6,066 nt of DNA from an uncultured Succinatimonas sp. (lineage in GTDB: Bacteria; Pseudomonadota; Gammaproteobacteria; Enterobacterales; Succinivibrionaceae). The position numbers and the translations under genes were made by a program. Position 1 is the stretch's first letter; each line of letters begins with the position of its first letter. Location of the stretch: NCBI GenBank assembly GCA_937896115.1, contig CALBLB010000307.1, positions 1 through 6,066 on the forward strand, in the 5' to 3' direction. The notes beneath the pieces were generated by a model. It made no database searches. It was not told the DNA's origin and was given only the letters and a program-made list of their open reading frames with translations. Positions 1-6,066 of the stretch are shown here, in pieces.

Positions 1-300
1 ATCAGTCTAAAAGCAGGCGGTACCGGTTTGAATCTGACGGCTGCAGATTATGTGATCCATCTTGATCCCTGGTGGAATCCTGCTATTGAGGAGCAGGCAA
101 GCGATCGAGCCTATCGCATAGGACAACAACGTCAGGTAACCGTCTATCGTCTGATCGCAAAAGGAACGGTTGAAGATAAGATCCTAAAATTGCATTCAAC
201 CAAAAAATCACTTGCCGACGCTTTGCTTGAAGGCACCGAAATGTCGACCAAACTTGGGCGCGAGGAAATTATGGAATTGTTGGAATTGGCAGGACGCTAA
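1..300 (+). CDS. SNF2-family DEAD/H-box helicase, C-terminal end only (partial)
   Basis: This is the C-terminal 99 residues of a Swi2/Snf2-type ATPase, open at the left edge of the window; the true start is outside. Visible are superfamily 2 helicase motif V (KAGGTGLNLT, residues 4-13), the following LDPWWNPA segment (21-28) and motif VI (QASDRAYRIGQ, 32-42), whose arginines R36 and R39 are the usual ATP-sensing residues. After that comes the family's typical tail, VYRLIAKGTVEDKI, and a short helix ending in a TAA stop. Proteins of this family use ATP to translocate on double-stranded DNA and remodel protein-DNA complexes; bacterial members include RapA/HepA-like proteins and helicases carried in defence or accessory loci. 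Which subtype this is cannot be told without the N-terminal part. Family assignment is near certain; the specific role is unknown. A 10-bp hairpin follows 24 bp after the stop. Confidence 0.95.
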   Translation: MSLKAGGTGLNLTAADYVIHLDPWWNPAIEEQASDRAYRIGQQRQVTVYRLIAKGTVEDKILKLHSTKKSLADALLEGTEMSTKLGREEIMELLELAGR

Positions 301-324
301 ACAATAATTCTTGCTGCTAATAAG

Positions 325-357
325 AAGAGGAACTAAGCCTTATGCCAGTTCCTCTTT
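325..357 (+). terminator. Perfect 10-bp hairpin after the helicase gene, possible weak terminator
   Basis: AAGAGGAACT (325-334) pairs perfectly with AGTTCCTCTT (347-356) around a 12-nt loop, and a G-T pair could extend it by one. The tail after the stem is only TTTAAG, so the T-run is poor for a rho-independent terminator. It lies between the helicase stop (300) and the next start (384), so it could end the helicase transcript, reduce read-through, or sit in the leader of the next gene. The stem is seen directly; the function is inferred. Confidence 0.45.
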
Positions 358-369
358 AAGCACATAAAC

Positions 370-375
370 AAAGGA
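370..375 (+). promoter_or_regulatory. Shine-Dalgarno AAAGGA for the 384-1202 gene
   Basis: AAAGGA lies 8 nt before the ATG at 384 but only 2 nt before the in-frame ATG at 378. The first spacing is in the normal range and the second is too short, so this site favours 384 as the start. Confidence 0.7.
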
Positions 376-383
376 AAATGCAT

Positions 384-1202
384 ATGCTTCCTGCTTCATT
401 AAGCAATTTTCGCAATTATCAAAGCAACTATCTTGCTTGTCTTAATCTACTGCCAGGATTCAAAGAAATTTCCGCAGTCATCGAAGAATTCTTAAAAAAA
501 ATCGTAGCAAACGGTGCCATGTACATCAGGATCCGTCCGCAAACTCTGCCATTAATCATAAAAGACGGTTTTCTTAAAAATGCCATGGAAACCTCCTCCT
601 CGGCATCTTTAGGCGGTGCCAAGAGCAGAATAGAAAGCACGGAATTTTTGTTTAACTGCGACAAAAATAAAATGGCTGCCGGTGATTACCCTACGTTTGG
701 TTATCTTTCTACCGATAATTCCGTAGTAAATCTTTACGCTACTTACGAAATGGCTTACCAATACGGGGAAATTGCCATCAAATTAAAAAAAGCAGATCTT
801 ATAGAACGTACCACCATGACAGTAGGCACCTCGCTTGATTTTATGAGTTTTGCCTACCTGGTACCGACTTTGCTTTCTGATCCCAAAGCAACCTGTATAG
901 TAGGTTTATCCAACAGTTTTCAAAAAGGTAGCCAATACGCGCCTTACGGCCCGGGCTCTCTTAAAAATTACCTATATCTAGCTGCAAAAATCCAAGACGG
1001 TACTATTAACGAAAACAATTTTTTCAGAATAAGCGAACTGCTAGGTTACGACAATCCTTTGTTTAAATATATAGAACTGCAGTTTCACGGCCGCGTAACT
1101 ATCGATAATTTCGAAGAAATAGACGTAATGGAACCGCTTGATAAGGAAACAAGCGAGAAATTACAGGCGTTGAAAATTCCCGTGGTAAAAGCAGAACTTT
1201 AA
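384..1202 (+). CDS. Hypothetical protein, ADP-ribosyltransferase-like (DUF3626-like) fold suspected
   Basis: This gene encodes 272 residues from the ATG at 384; an in-frame ATG at 378 would add two residues but sits too close to the ribosome binding site. No signal peptide or membrane segment is evident, so it is probably cytoplasmic. Numbered from 384, conserved-looking blocks are MYIRIRP (46-52), ETSSSA (69-74), FGYL (105-108), a YG pair (127-128), RTTMTVGTSLD (142-152) and YIELQFHG (229-236). From memory, this order (Arg-bearing strand, ET/STS-like block, YGYL, YG, RTTFTxGDS-like, ExQxHG) recalls DUF3626 and the ADP-ribosyltransferase domains found on some phage head proteins. That is motif-level recall, not a search result. 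The classical ExE catalytic pair is not obvious (ExQ here), so activity is unproven. A hairpin separates it from the helicase gene, so it is probably transcribed on its own. It is A/T-richer than the thr genes, uses ATA and CTA codons freely, and runs convergently into thrC. It could also be a diverged hypothetical with no enzymatic role. Confidence 0.85.
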   Translation: MLPASLSNFRNYQSNYLACLNLLPGFKEISAVIEEFLKKIVANGAMYIRIRPQTLPLIIKDGFLKNAMETSSSASLGGAKSRIESTEFLFNCDKNKMAAGDYPTFGYLSTDNSVVNLYATYEMAYQYGEIAIKLKKADLIERTTMTVGTSLDFMSFAYLVPTLLSDPKATCIVGLSNSFQKGSQYAPYGPGSLKNYLYLAAKIQDGTINENNFFRISELLGYDNPLFKYIELQFHGRVTIDNFEEIDVMEPLDKETSEKLQALKIPVVKAEL

Positions 1203-1232
1203 AAAAGGCACCAAAGATTAAGCCTTGATGCC
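1201..1232 (-). terminator. Rho-independent terminator of the thrABC operon
   Basis: On the minus strand, 30 nt after the thrC stop, GGCATCAA (1232-1225) pairs with TTGGTGCC (1214-1207) with one G-T wobble. The loop is 10 nt, and six Ts (1206-1201) follow directly. Stem, loop and T-run all have the standard form. The T-run overlaps the stop codon of the convergent gene. On the plus strand no T-run follows the hairpin, so it should work in one direction only. Confidence 0.85.
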
Positions 1233-1262
1233 CTGTATATTTACAAGCTTTTAAAAGACTGC

Positions 1263-2546
1263 TTAAAGTTTAAGTTCTTTTAACACCAAAGCTCTTAAAG
1301 TAGGGTAATCAGGATCTATAAGCTCGCTCTTTGACTCAAGTAAGGCTTTTTCCTGCAATTGCTTGGGAAGGGTCTCATCTATACCTAAAATTCTGTCAAC
1401 CTCACTTTTGAATTTGGCAGGATGTGCAGTCCCCAAAAATATGCCGACCTCATCATCTTTTAAGGTCTTTTTAAGGCAGGCACAGGCAATGGCAGCATGA
1501 GGTTCGGCATGGTAGCCAGAGTCCTTATAAATTTCACGCATAGCCTCTTTTGTCTGTGCATCGCTTAACGAGCCGTAGGCAAAATCCTTTAATGACCATC
1601 CCTGCATCTTTACCAAAGCTTCAACCCGAGGCCAGTTGTTAGGACGTGAAATGTCCATGGCATTTGACAGCGTAGCCACGGTCTTATGAGGATCCCATGT
1701 ACCGCTTTGCAGATAACGCGGCACGGTATCGTTAGCATTACAAGCGATCACAAATCTTGCCTTAAGTCCCAGAGCTTTGGCAATAAGACCTGCAGTAAGA
1801 TCTCCGAAATTACCGCAAGGCACGGAGAAAACTACCTTGTCGCGTCCTGATTTTAGCTGAGACACCGCTTCAAAATAATAAGTCACCTGTGCCAACAATC
1901 TGGCAATATTGATGGAATTTGCAGAATTAAGTCCGATCTTCTCTTTAAATTCGACATCATCAAAAGCAGTCTTTACCAGATCCTGACATTGATCAAAAAT
2001 CCCGTTTACCCGCACCGCATGGATATTTCCTCCAAGAGTGGCGATCAATTTTTCCTGTAAAGGCGAGATCCTGCCGTCAGGATAAAGCACTACTACATCT
2101 ATGCCCTTTTGACCGTAGAAGGCATCGGCCACGGCCGCTCCGGTATCACCTGAGGTAGCAGTCAGAATGGTTAAATGTTTGTCTCCGCGCACAGCAGAAA
2201 GCACGCGTGCTAAGAAACGGGCTCCGAAATCCTTAAAAGCCAAAGTAGGTCCGTGGAACAATTCAAGACAGAAGATCCTATCCCCGGCAGGAACAATCGG
2301 AGCTTCAAAGCAAAAAGCATCGGCAACAATCTGCTCAAGTTCCGGCAACTCATCTCCTATAAGGTGACGCAAAATGATCTGCGAGCGTTGCACCAAGGGC
2401 ATTTTTAACAACTCGTCGATTTTTTCCTGAGAAAACGGCTCTATATGATCCGGAAAAAACAAACCTTGATCACGTCCTATACCGCGCACCACGGCTTTAG
2501 CAAAACTTACTTTTTCGTCGTGATGTTTTAAATTGAATAATTCCAT
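1263..2546 (-). CDS. thrC: Threonine synthase
   Basis: ThrC is the last enzyme of threonine synthesis: a cytoplasmic PLP enzyme that converts O-phosphohomoserine and water to L-threonine and phosphate. The 427 residues match the 428 of E. coli ThrC almost end to end. Seen are the N-terminal YNLK-like start (MELFNLKHHDEKVSFA), HGPTLAFKDFG (98-108) with the PLP-binding lysine K105, the phosphate-binding SGDTGAA loop (132-138), the glycine-rich VPCGNFGDLTAG segment (242-253), SNAMDISRPNNWPR (294-307) and GTAHPAKF (372-379). The frame stays open upstream to 2639, but the added 31 residues lie inside thrB and resemble nothing in the family. The ATG at 2546 has GGGAG 7 nt upstream and aligns with the E. 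coli start. It begins 1 bp after the thrB stop, which suggests translational coupling. A terminator follows 30 nt after the stop. Confidence 0.98.
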   Translation of the reverse strand: MELFNLKHHDEKVSFAKAVVRGIGRDQGLFFPDHIEPFSQEKIDELLKMPLVQRSQIILRHLIGDELPELEQIVADAFCFEAPIVPAGDRIFCLELFHGPTLAFKDFGARFLARVLSAVRGDKHLTILTATSGDTGAAVADAFYGQKGIDVVVLYPDGRISPLQEKLIATLGGNIHAVRVNGIFDQCQDLVKTAFDDVEFKEKIGLNSANSINIARLLAQVTYYFEAVSQLKSGRDKVVFSVPCGNFGDLTAGLIAKALGLKARFVIACNANDTVPRYLQSGTWDPHKTVATLSNAMDISRPNNWPRVEALVKMQGWSLKDFAYGSLSDAQTKEAMREIYKDSGYHAEPHAAIACACLKKTLKDDEVGIFLGTAHPAKFKSEVDRILGIDETLPKQLQEKALLESKSELIDPDYPTLRALVLKELKL

Positions 2547-2547
2547 G

Positions 2548-3516
2548 TTATTTCTCCCAACGCTCGGCATAGGCTCCGCGTCTGTCGATTTTACAAATAT
2601 GGCAGAAACCGTCCTCGTTGGCGATGAAATTCTCTTCAAGATAAGCTTTCATCTCCAAAGCCTTCTGCAGATCGTCATACACTGAAAAAAGAGCAGAGCC
2701 TGATCCTGAGATCCCGGTTGCCAAGGCTCCGTGACTTTCGCCAAAAACTCTTGCCTGTTGCAATCCCGGAATAAGTTGCTCTCTGTAAGGCTCTGCAATT
2801 ACATCTTTTAAACACGATGCGGCAGTAGGGGCATCGTTGCAATGACAGGCATCGACAAAAGCTGCCAATCTGCGGGCATAGGTGATACAGTCAGAACGCA
2901 CATATTCTTTAGGCAAAATACCGCGTGCTTTACTGGTGGAAACCTTAATCCCCGGGAAACAAGAAACCCAATACCAATTATCAAAATCTTTTAAGGTCTT
3001 GGAAATGATCCCGTTCTCTCCTATCAAAAGCTGCAAGCCGCCGAAAAAACAGGGTGCTACATTGTCATAGTGAATGGAACCTGATACTCCGCCTTCCAAA
3101 ATGCCCATCATACGAATAAGATCGGCATCTTTGAATTTACAACCGTTTACCACGTCCAAAGCTATGATTGCGGCCACAGCTGACGATGCAGAAGATCCAA
3201 GACCTGAACACACAGGAAGGTTTTTTCTTAAGATCATGTTAACGCCGCAGACATCAAACCCTGCTTTTAAAGCTTCGCTTTTATAAAGTTCGAATGCTTT
3301 AAACACTATATTTTCGTTAGGATCTTGGGGCAATTTGGAGGCAAAACGCCCTTCCATATTCAATTTACAGCCGTTTCCTTCGGGATCTTTTTCAATAAAG
3401 ATCTCATCACCGTATACAGATCCGTCAACAGGCTTTAAGGCTGCTCCCAAAAGATCAAAGCCTACTGACAAATTGGCTGCAGATGCCGGAGCATATGCTC
3501 TAAACTTCAAAGACAT
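2548..3516 (-). CDS. thrB: Homoserine kinase
   Basis: ThrB transfers phosphate from ATP to L-homoserine, making O-phospho-L-homoserine for ThrC in the cytoplasm. It is a GHMP kinase of 322 residues, against 310 in E. coli. Motif 1 is YAPASAANLSVGFDLLG (8-24). Motif 2, the ATP phosphate loop, is PVCSGLGSSASS (101-112). The substrate-side block EGGVSGSIHYDNVAPCFFGG lies at 141-160, FPGIKVST at 187-194, and motif 3 is GISGSGSALF (268-277). Motif 3 departs from the usual GISGSGPT, with Ser-Ala replacing Pro-Thr at 274-275. The start at 3516 is chosen because AAAGGTG sits upstream with 7-nt spacing and the protein then begins three residues before the E. coli N-terminal segment. A GTG at 3537 would overlap thrA and is less likely. 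It follows the thrA stop by 10 bp and precedes thrC by 1 bp, so the three genes are one transcription unit. Confidence 0.97.
   Translation of the reverse strand: MSLKFRAYAPASAANLSVGFDLLGAALKPVDGSVYGDEIFIEKDPEGNGCKLNMEGRFASKLPQDPNENIVFKAFELYKSEALKAGFDVCGVNMILRKNLPVCSGLGSSASSAVAAIIALDVVNGCKFKDADLIRMMGILEGGVSGSIHYDNVAPCFFGGLQLLIGENGIISKTLKDFDNWYWVSCFPGIKVSTSKARGILPKEYVRSDCITYARRLAAFVDACHCNDAPTAASCLKDVIAEPYREQLIPGLQQARVFGESHGALATGISGSGSALFSVYDDLQKALEMKAYLEENFIANEDGFCHICKIDRRGAYAERWEK
2554..2558 (-). promoter_or_regulatory. Shine-Dalgarno GGGAG for thrC
   Basis: GGGAG on the minus strand lies 7 nt before the thrC ATG at 2546, inside the last codons of thrB. It fixes the thrC start against the longer open frame that reaches 2639. 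Confidence 0.8.
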
Positions 3517-3521
3517 ATTCA

Positions 3522-3528
3522 CACCTTT
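3522..3528 (-). promoter_or_regulatory. Shine-Dalgarno AAAGGTG for thrB
   Basis: AAAGGTG on the minus strand overlaps the thrA TAA stop (3529-3527), and its AGG core is 7 nt before the ATG at 3516. It supports that ATG over the upstream GTG at 3537. It also means ribosomes finishing thrA arrive at the thrB initiation site. Confidence 0.7.
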
Positions 3529-5992
3529 AACCTTCACGAGTCCAATTTTGCAATCTCAGTACGTCAGACAGTACGCCTGCAGCGGTCACCGATTTTCCTG
3601 CTCCGTAACCGCGTACTACTAAAGGAATGGGCTGGTAATAGGCTGTAGTAAACGCCAATGCGTTTTCGCCGCCTCTTACTTTAAAGAGAGGATCTGTGGC
3701 ACCGACAGCCATAACTTTACAACTGCAAATTCCGTCTTTAATGGATGCCACATAACGAAGCACCTTACCCTGAGCTTTGGCTTTTTGTACTTTGGCGGAA
3801 AATTCTGCATCGGCTTTTTTCAAAGAGTCCAATACTTCATCCGCATCGGTGCCTGCAAGATATTTCCTGTCAACGGCACATTCAACTTTCACATCGGAGA
3901 GCTCAAGCTTCATGCCGCATTCACGCGCTAAAATCAACAGTTTGCGCGCCACATCCATACCTTCAAGATCATCACGGGGATTAGGCTCGGTAAAGCCCAT
4001 TTCGTAAGCCTTGGCAGTAGCTTCAGAAAGAGTAGCTCCGTCTTCAACCAATCCGAATATATATGAAAGCGTTCCTGACATGATCCCGGAGAACTCCAAA
4101 AGATGATCACCTGCGCACTGTTCATTTTGCAAAGTGGAGATCACCGGAAGTCCTGCACCAACATTGGCCTCGTAAAGAAATTTACGATGATAAGTACGTG
4201 CGGTACGACGAAGTCGTTTGTAGTAATCGTAAGAACCGGTATTGGCTTTCTTGGACGGGGTCACCACATGCATGCCGGCTTTCATAAAATCACAGTATGA
4301 CAAAGCAAGCCTGTCATCTGAAGTACAATCCACCAAAATGGGATTTACCAAATGACTGTCGTGAGTAAGTTTGGCCGCAGCCTCCAAAGAAAAAGGCGCA
4401 AGATCAGATGAGTGCAGACGATCATGATAATTTTCAAGATCCACTCCGGTAGCATCGGTCAGGAAATGACGGGAGTTGGCAATGCCTACTACCCGTATAT
4501 CTACTCCGTGCTCTTTTAAAAGAGTAGGACGCTGTTTTTGGATCTGGGCTATAAGTTCTGAACCTACTCCGCCTACGCCGACGATAATAAGATCCAGGAT
4601 CTGGCGTGAAGAGAAGAAAGCCATATGACAAATACGTATGGCTTCTGCAACTTTGTCAGATGATATAACTGCAGAAATCGAACGCTCAGACGATCCTTGG
4701 GCGATGGCCATGATATTGATATTGGCTTCTGCCAAGGCTCTGAAAAATCTTCCGGAAGTTCCGGTTCTGGTTCTCATGCCGTCACCTACCACAGAGATCA
4801 CGGCACAGTCATCCTGAACCTCGATAGGATCGAGCATACCTTCTTTCAATTCAAGTTCAAATTCTGATTCTATGGTTTCCTTAGCATGCTTTAGATCTGC
4901 TGTTGAAAGACAGAATGAAATTGAATACTCAGATGATGACTGAGTGATCAGCACAACCGAGATCCCGGCACGGGATACTGCGGTAAACAGGCGTCCTGCC
5001 ATGCCGACCATTCCTTTCATTCCTGGACCTGAAATATTCATTAAGGAAATATTCTTTAAATCAGAAATTCCTTTAATGGGAACGGAGGGATCTGATTCAA
5101 GAGAAATCAGCGTTCCCTCACCATGAGGATTATTGGTATTTTTTATTAAACAAGGGATCCCGGAGCGTACCAGAGGAGCAATGGTACGCGGATGCAAAAC
5201 TTTGGCTCCGAAATACGACAGCTCCATTGCTTCTTTATAGGAAACCCGTTTTAACAATAAAGCATCCGGCACTGCTCTTGGATCGCAACTGTAAACACCG
5301 TCTACATCGGTCCAAATTTCACAGCATTTGGCGTTACATGCAGAAGCTAAACACGCTGCCGAGTAATCAGATCCGTTACGTCCTAACAGAACCAGTCTTC
5401 CTTCGCGATCTCCTCCTGAAAAGCCGCACATAAAAGTAATAGCCTCAGGATCCGGATCGGGTATGGCCTCATATTTAGCTCTTGACGCATCCAAATCAAC
5501 GGATGCTTCCATGATCCCGCCTTCGGTAACTAAAACCTGCGCAGGATCTATGACTCTTACCTTATGACCGCGCGCTTTAAGCAATTCAGCCATGATGGAT
5601 ATGGAAAAGGTCTCGCCCCGACTTTCTATGAAAGCTTGTACGCGCTCTGGACATTCACCTAACATTGACGCGCCCAAAATGCGTTTTGAAATAAGCTCCA
5701 TGGTATTGTCAAATTCAGCCTTAACCTTATCTTTTGCAAAATTATGATATTTGTCGGCTAAGGTATCGATAATAGGCTCGACGATTTTGCGCACTGCAGA
5801 ACGTTGTTCCGCACCGTCGTTGCCACTTATGCCTGCCTGCACCAGCGCAACCAATAAATTAGTGATTTTGGCGGGGGCTGAAAGCACCAATGCCACTCTA
5901 TCGTTCTGGGCTTCTTCCGCAACAATGTCAGCAACATTGAGGAAACGTCCGGCATTGGCCACCGAGGTGCCGCCGAATTTAAGCACGCGCAT
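3527..5992 (-). CDS. thrA: Bifunctional aspartokinase I / homoserine dehydrogenase I
   Basis: ThrA catalyses the first and third steps from aspartate toward threonine: phosphorylation of aspartate by ATP, and NAD(P)H reduction of aspartate semialdehyde to homoserine. At 821 residues it is one longer than E. coli ThrA. The aspartokinase domain (about 1-300) shows KFGGTSVAN (5-13), RGE (125-127), GRNGSDYSAA (204-213), EIWTDVDGVYSCDPR (225-239) and YFGAKVLHPRT (260-270). Two ACT-type regulatory units follow (about 315-460), with LITQSSSEYSISF (348-360) and AIAQGSSERSIS (429-440). The dehydrogenase domain (about 465-821) has the nucleotide-binding VGVGGVG (471-477), VDCTS (554-558), TPSKKAN (578-584) and TEPNPRDDLEGMDVARK (668-684). 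By family alignment E669, D680 and K684 are the catalytic and substrate residues. S345 and G433, where E. coli changes relieve threonine inhibition, are wild type, so feedback by threonine is expected. The ATG at 5992 has AGGAG 7 nt upstream and gives the E. coli-like MRVLKFGG start. No broken motif is seen. Confidence 0.99.
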   Translation of the reverse strand: MRVLKFGGTSVANAGRFLNVADIVAEEAQNDRVALVLSAPAKITNLLVALVQAGISGNDGAEQRSAVRKIVEPIIDTLADKYHNFAKDKVKAEFDNTMELISKRILGASMLGECPERVQAFIESRGETFSISIMAELLKARGHKVRVIDPAQVLVTEGGIMEASVDLDASRAKYEAIPDPDPEAITFMCGFSGGDREGRLVLLGRNGSDYSAACLASACNAKCCEIWTDVDGVYSCDPRAVPDALLLKRVSYKEAMELSYFGAKVLHPRTIAPLVRSGIPCLIKNTNNPHGEGTLISLESDPSVPIKGISDLKNISLMNISGPGMKGMVGMAGRLFTAVSRAGISVVLITQSSSEYSISFCLSTADLKHAKETIESEFELELKEGMLDPIEVQDDCAVISVVGDGMRTRTGTSGRFFRALAEANINIMAIAQGSSERSISAVISSDKVAEAIRICHMAFFSSRQILDLIIVGVGGVGSELIAQIQKQRPTLLKEHGVDIRVVGIANSRHFLTDATGVDLENYHDRLHSSDLAPFSLEAAAKLTHDSHLVNPILVDCTSDDRLALSYCDFMKAGMHVVTPSKKANTGSYDYYKRLRRTARTYHRKFLYEANVGAGLPVISTLQNEQCAGDHLLEFSGIMSGTLSYIFGLVEDGATLSEATAKAYEMGFTEPNPRDDLEGMDVARKLLILARECGMKLELSDVKVECAVDRKYLAGTDADEVLDSLKKADAEFSAKVQKAKAQGKVLRYVASIKDGICSCKVMAVGATDPLFKVRGGENALAFTTAYYQPIPLVVRGYGAGKSVTAAGVLSDVLRLQNWTREG

Positions 5993-5999
5993 TTAATAA

Positions 6000-6004
6000 C
6001 TCCT
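6000..6004 (-). promoter_or_regulatory. Shine-Dalgarno AGGAG for thrA
   Basis: AGGAG on the minus strand lies 7 nt before the thrA ATG at 5992, a near-consensus site at ideal spacing. It confirms the start. Confidence 0.85.
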
Positions 6005-6023
6005 GGAAATTTCACATGGGAAA

Positions 6024-6054
6024 TGCATCCGCAGTTTTGGTAGGTCAGGATGCA
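6024..6054. repeat. Inverted repeat in the thrA leader (7-bp arms)
   Basis: TGCATCC (6024-6030) and GGATGCA (6048-6054) are exact reverse complements around a 17-nt spacer, about 32-62 bp upstream of the thrA start. A smaller 5-bp repeat, ATTTC/GAAAT (6009-6013 and 6020-6024), lies between it and the ribosome binding site and shares one base with it, so the two could compete if both form in RNA. The arms are short and no T-run follows on the minus strand, so this is not a terminator as seen. It may be an operator half-site pair, a leader hairpin, or chance. Confidence 0.35.
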
Positions 6055-6066
6055 GGTGTACCGTCG

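Noticed and set aside
378..383. ATG at 378 as the start of the ART-like gene
   Set aside because: Only 2 nt separate it from the Shine-Dalgarno sequence, whereas the ATG at 384 has 8 nt. The two-residue difference does not affect the annotation otherwise.
1248..1257. CTTTTAAAAG palindrome in the convergent gap
   Set aside because: It is a simple A/T palindrome with no room for a loop and no T-run after it; common by chance in A/T-rich spacers.
2547..2639. Upstream extension of the thrC frame by 31 residues
   Set aside because: The extra residues lie wholly inside thrB, resemble nothing at the ThrC N-terminus, and the ATG at 2546 has a well-spaced GGGAG and aligns with the E. coli start.
3517..3537. 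GTG at 3537 as the thrB start, overlapping thrA
   Set aside because: It adds seven residues with no family similarity, and the AAAGGTG site is correctly spaced for the ATG at 3516.
3335..3622. Open plus-strand frame of 95 codons opposite thrA/thrB, and similar frames opposite thrA (for example 5751-5996)
   Set aside because: They are antisense to strongly conserved genes, have no recognisable domain or ribosome binding site, and are expected shadows of biased codon use.
5993..6066. Minus-strand open frame running from the window edge into thrA out of frame, as a thr leader peptide
   Set aside because: It has only two Thr codons (ACC) and a few Ile codons, no convincing start, and no attenuator behind it, so it is not a credible leader peptide.

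Overview
The window is about 6 kb of bacterial DNA that fits a gammaproteobacterium. The evidence is a complete threonine operon in the order thrA-thrB-thrC, with ThrA as a fused aspartokinase/homoserine dehydrogenase. All three proteins align closely from memory with the Escherichia coli proteins (821 vs 820, 322 vs 310 and 427 vs 428 residues). GC content is moderate, near 45% in thr genes. A gut or rumen lineage of the Aeromonadales type is possible, but that is only a guess.

Layout, left to right. Bases 1-300 (+) hold the last 99 codons of an SNF2-family helicase whose body lies outside the window. Bases 301-383 are intergenic, with a 10-bp perfect hairpin and a ribosome binding site. Bases 384-1202 (+) encode a 272-residue protein that I read tentatively as a stand-alone ADP-ribosyltransferase-like (DUF3626-like) protein. 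It is visibly more A/T-rich than its neighbours. Bases 1203-1262 are a convergent gap holding the rho-independent terminator of the thr operon, which reads on the minus strand. Bases 5992-1263 (-) are thrA, thrB and thrC, separated by 10 bp and 1 bp, each with a good Shine-Dalgarno sequence. Bases 5993-6066 are the start of the thrA leader, with a small inverted repeat; the promoter and any attenuator lie mostly or wholly outside.

The thr genes form one pathway. ThrA phosphorylates aspartate and later reduces aspartate semialdehyde to homoserine, ThrB phosphorylates homoserine, and ThrC converts the phosphate ester to threonine. Residues of ThrA known to matter for threonine feedback in E. 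coli are present, so allosteric control is probably intact.

I see no clearly new system. The least ordinary item is the ART-like gene beside the SNF2 helicase. Second is a strong excess of GATC sites across the thr operon. No tRNA, rRNA, CRISPR array, insertion sequence or attachment site is visible.
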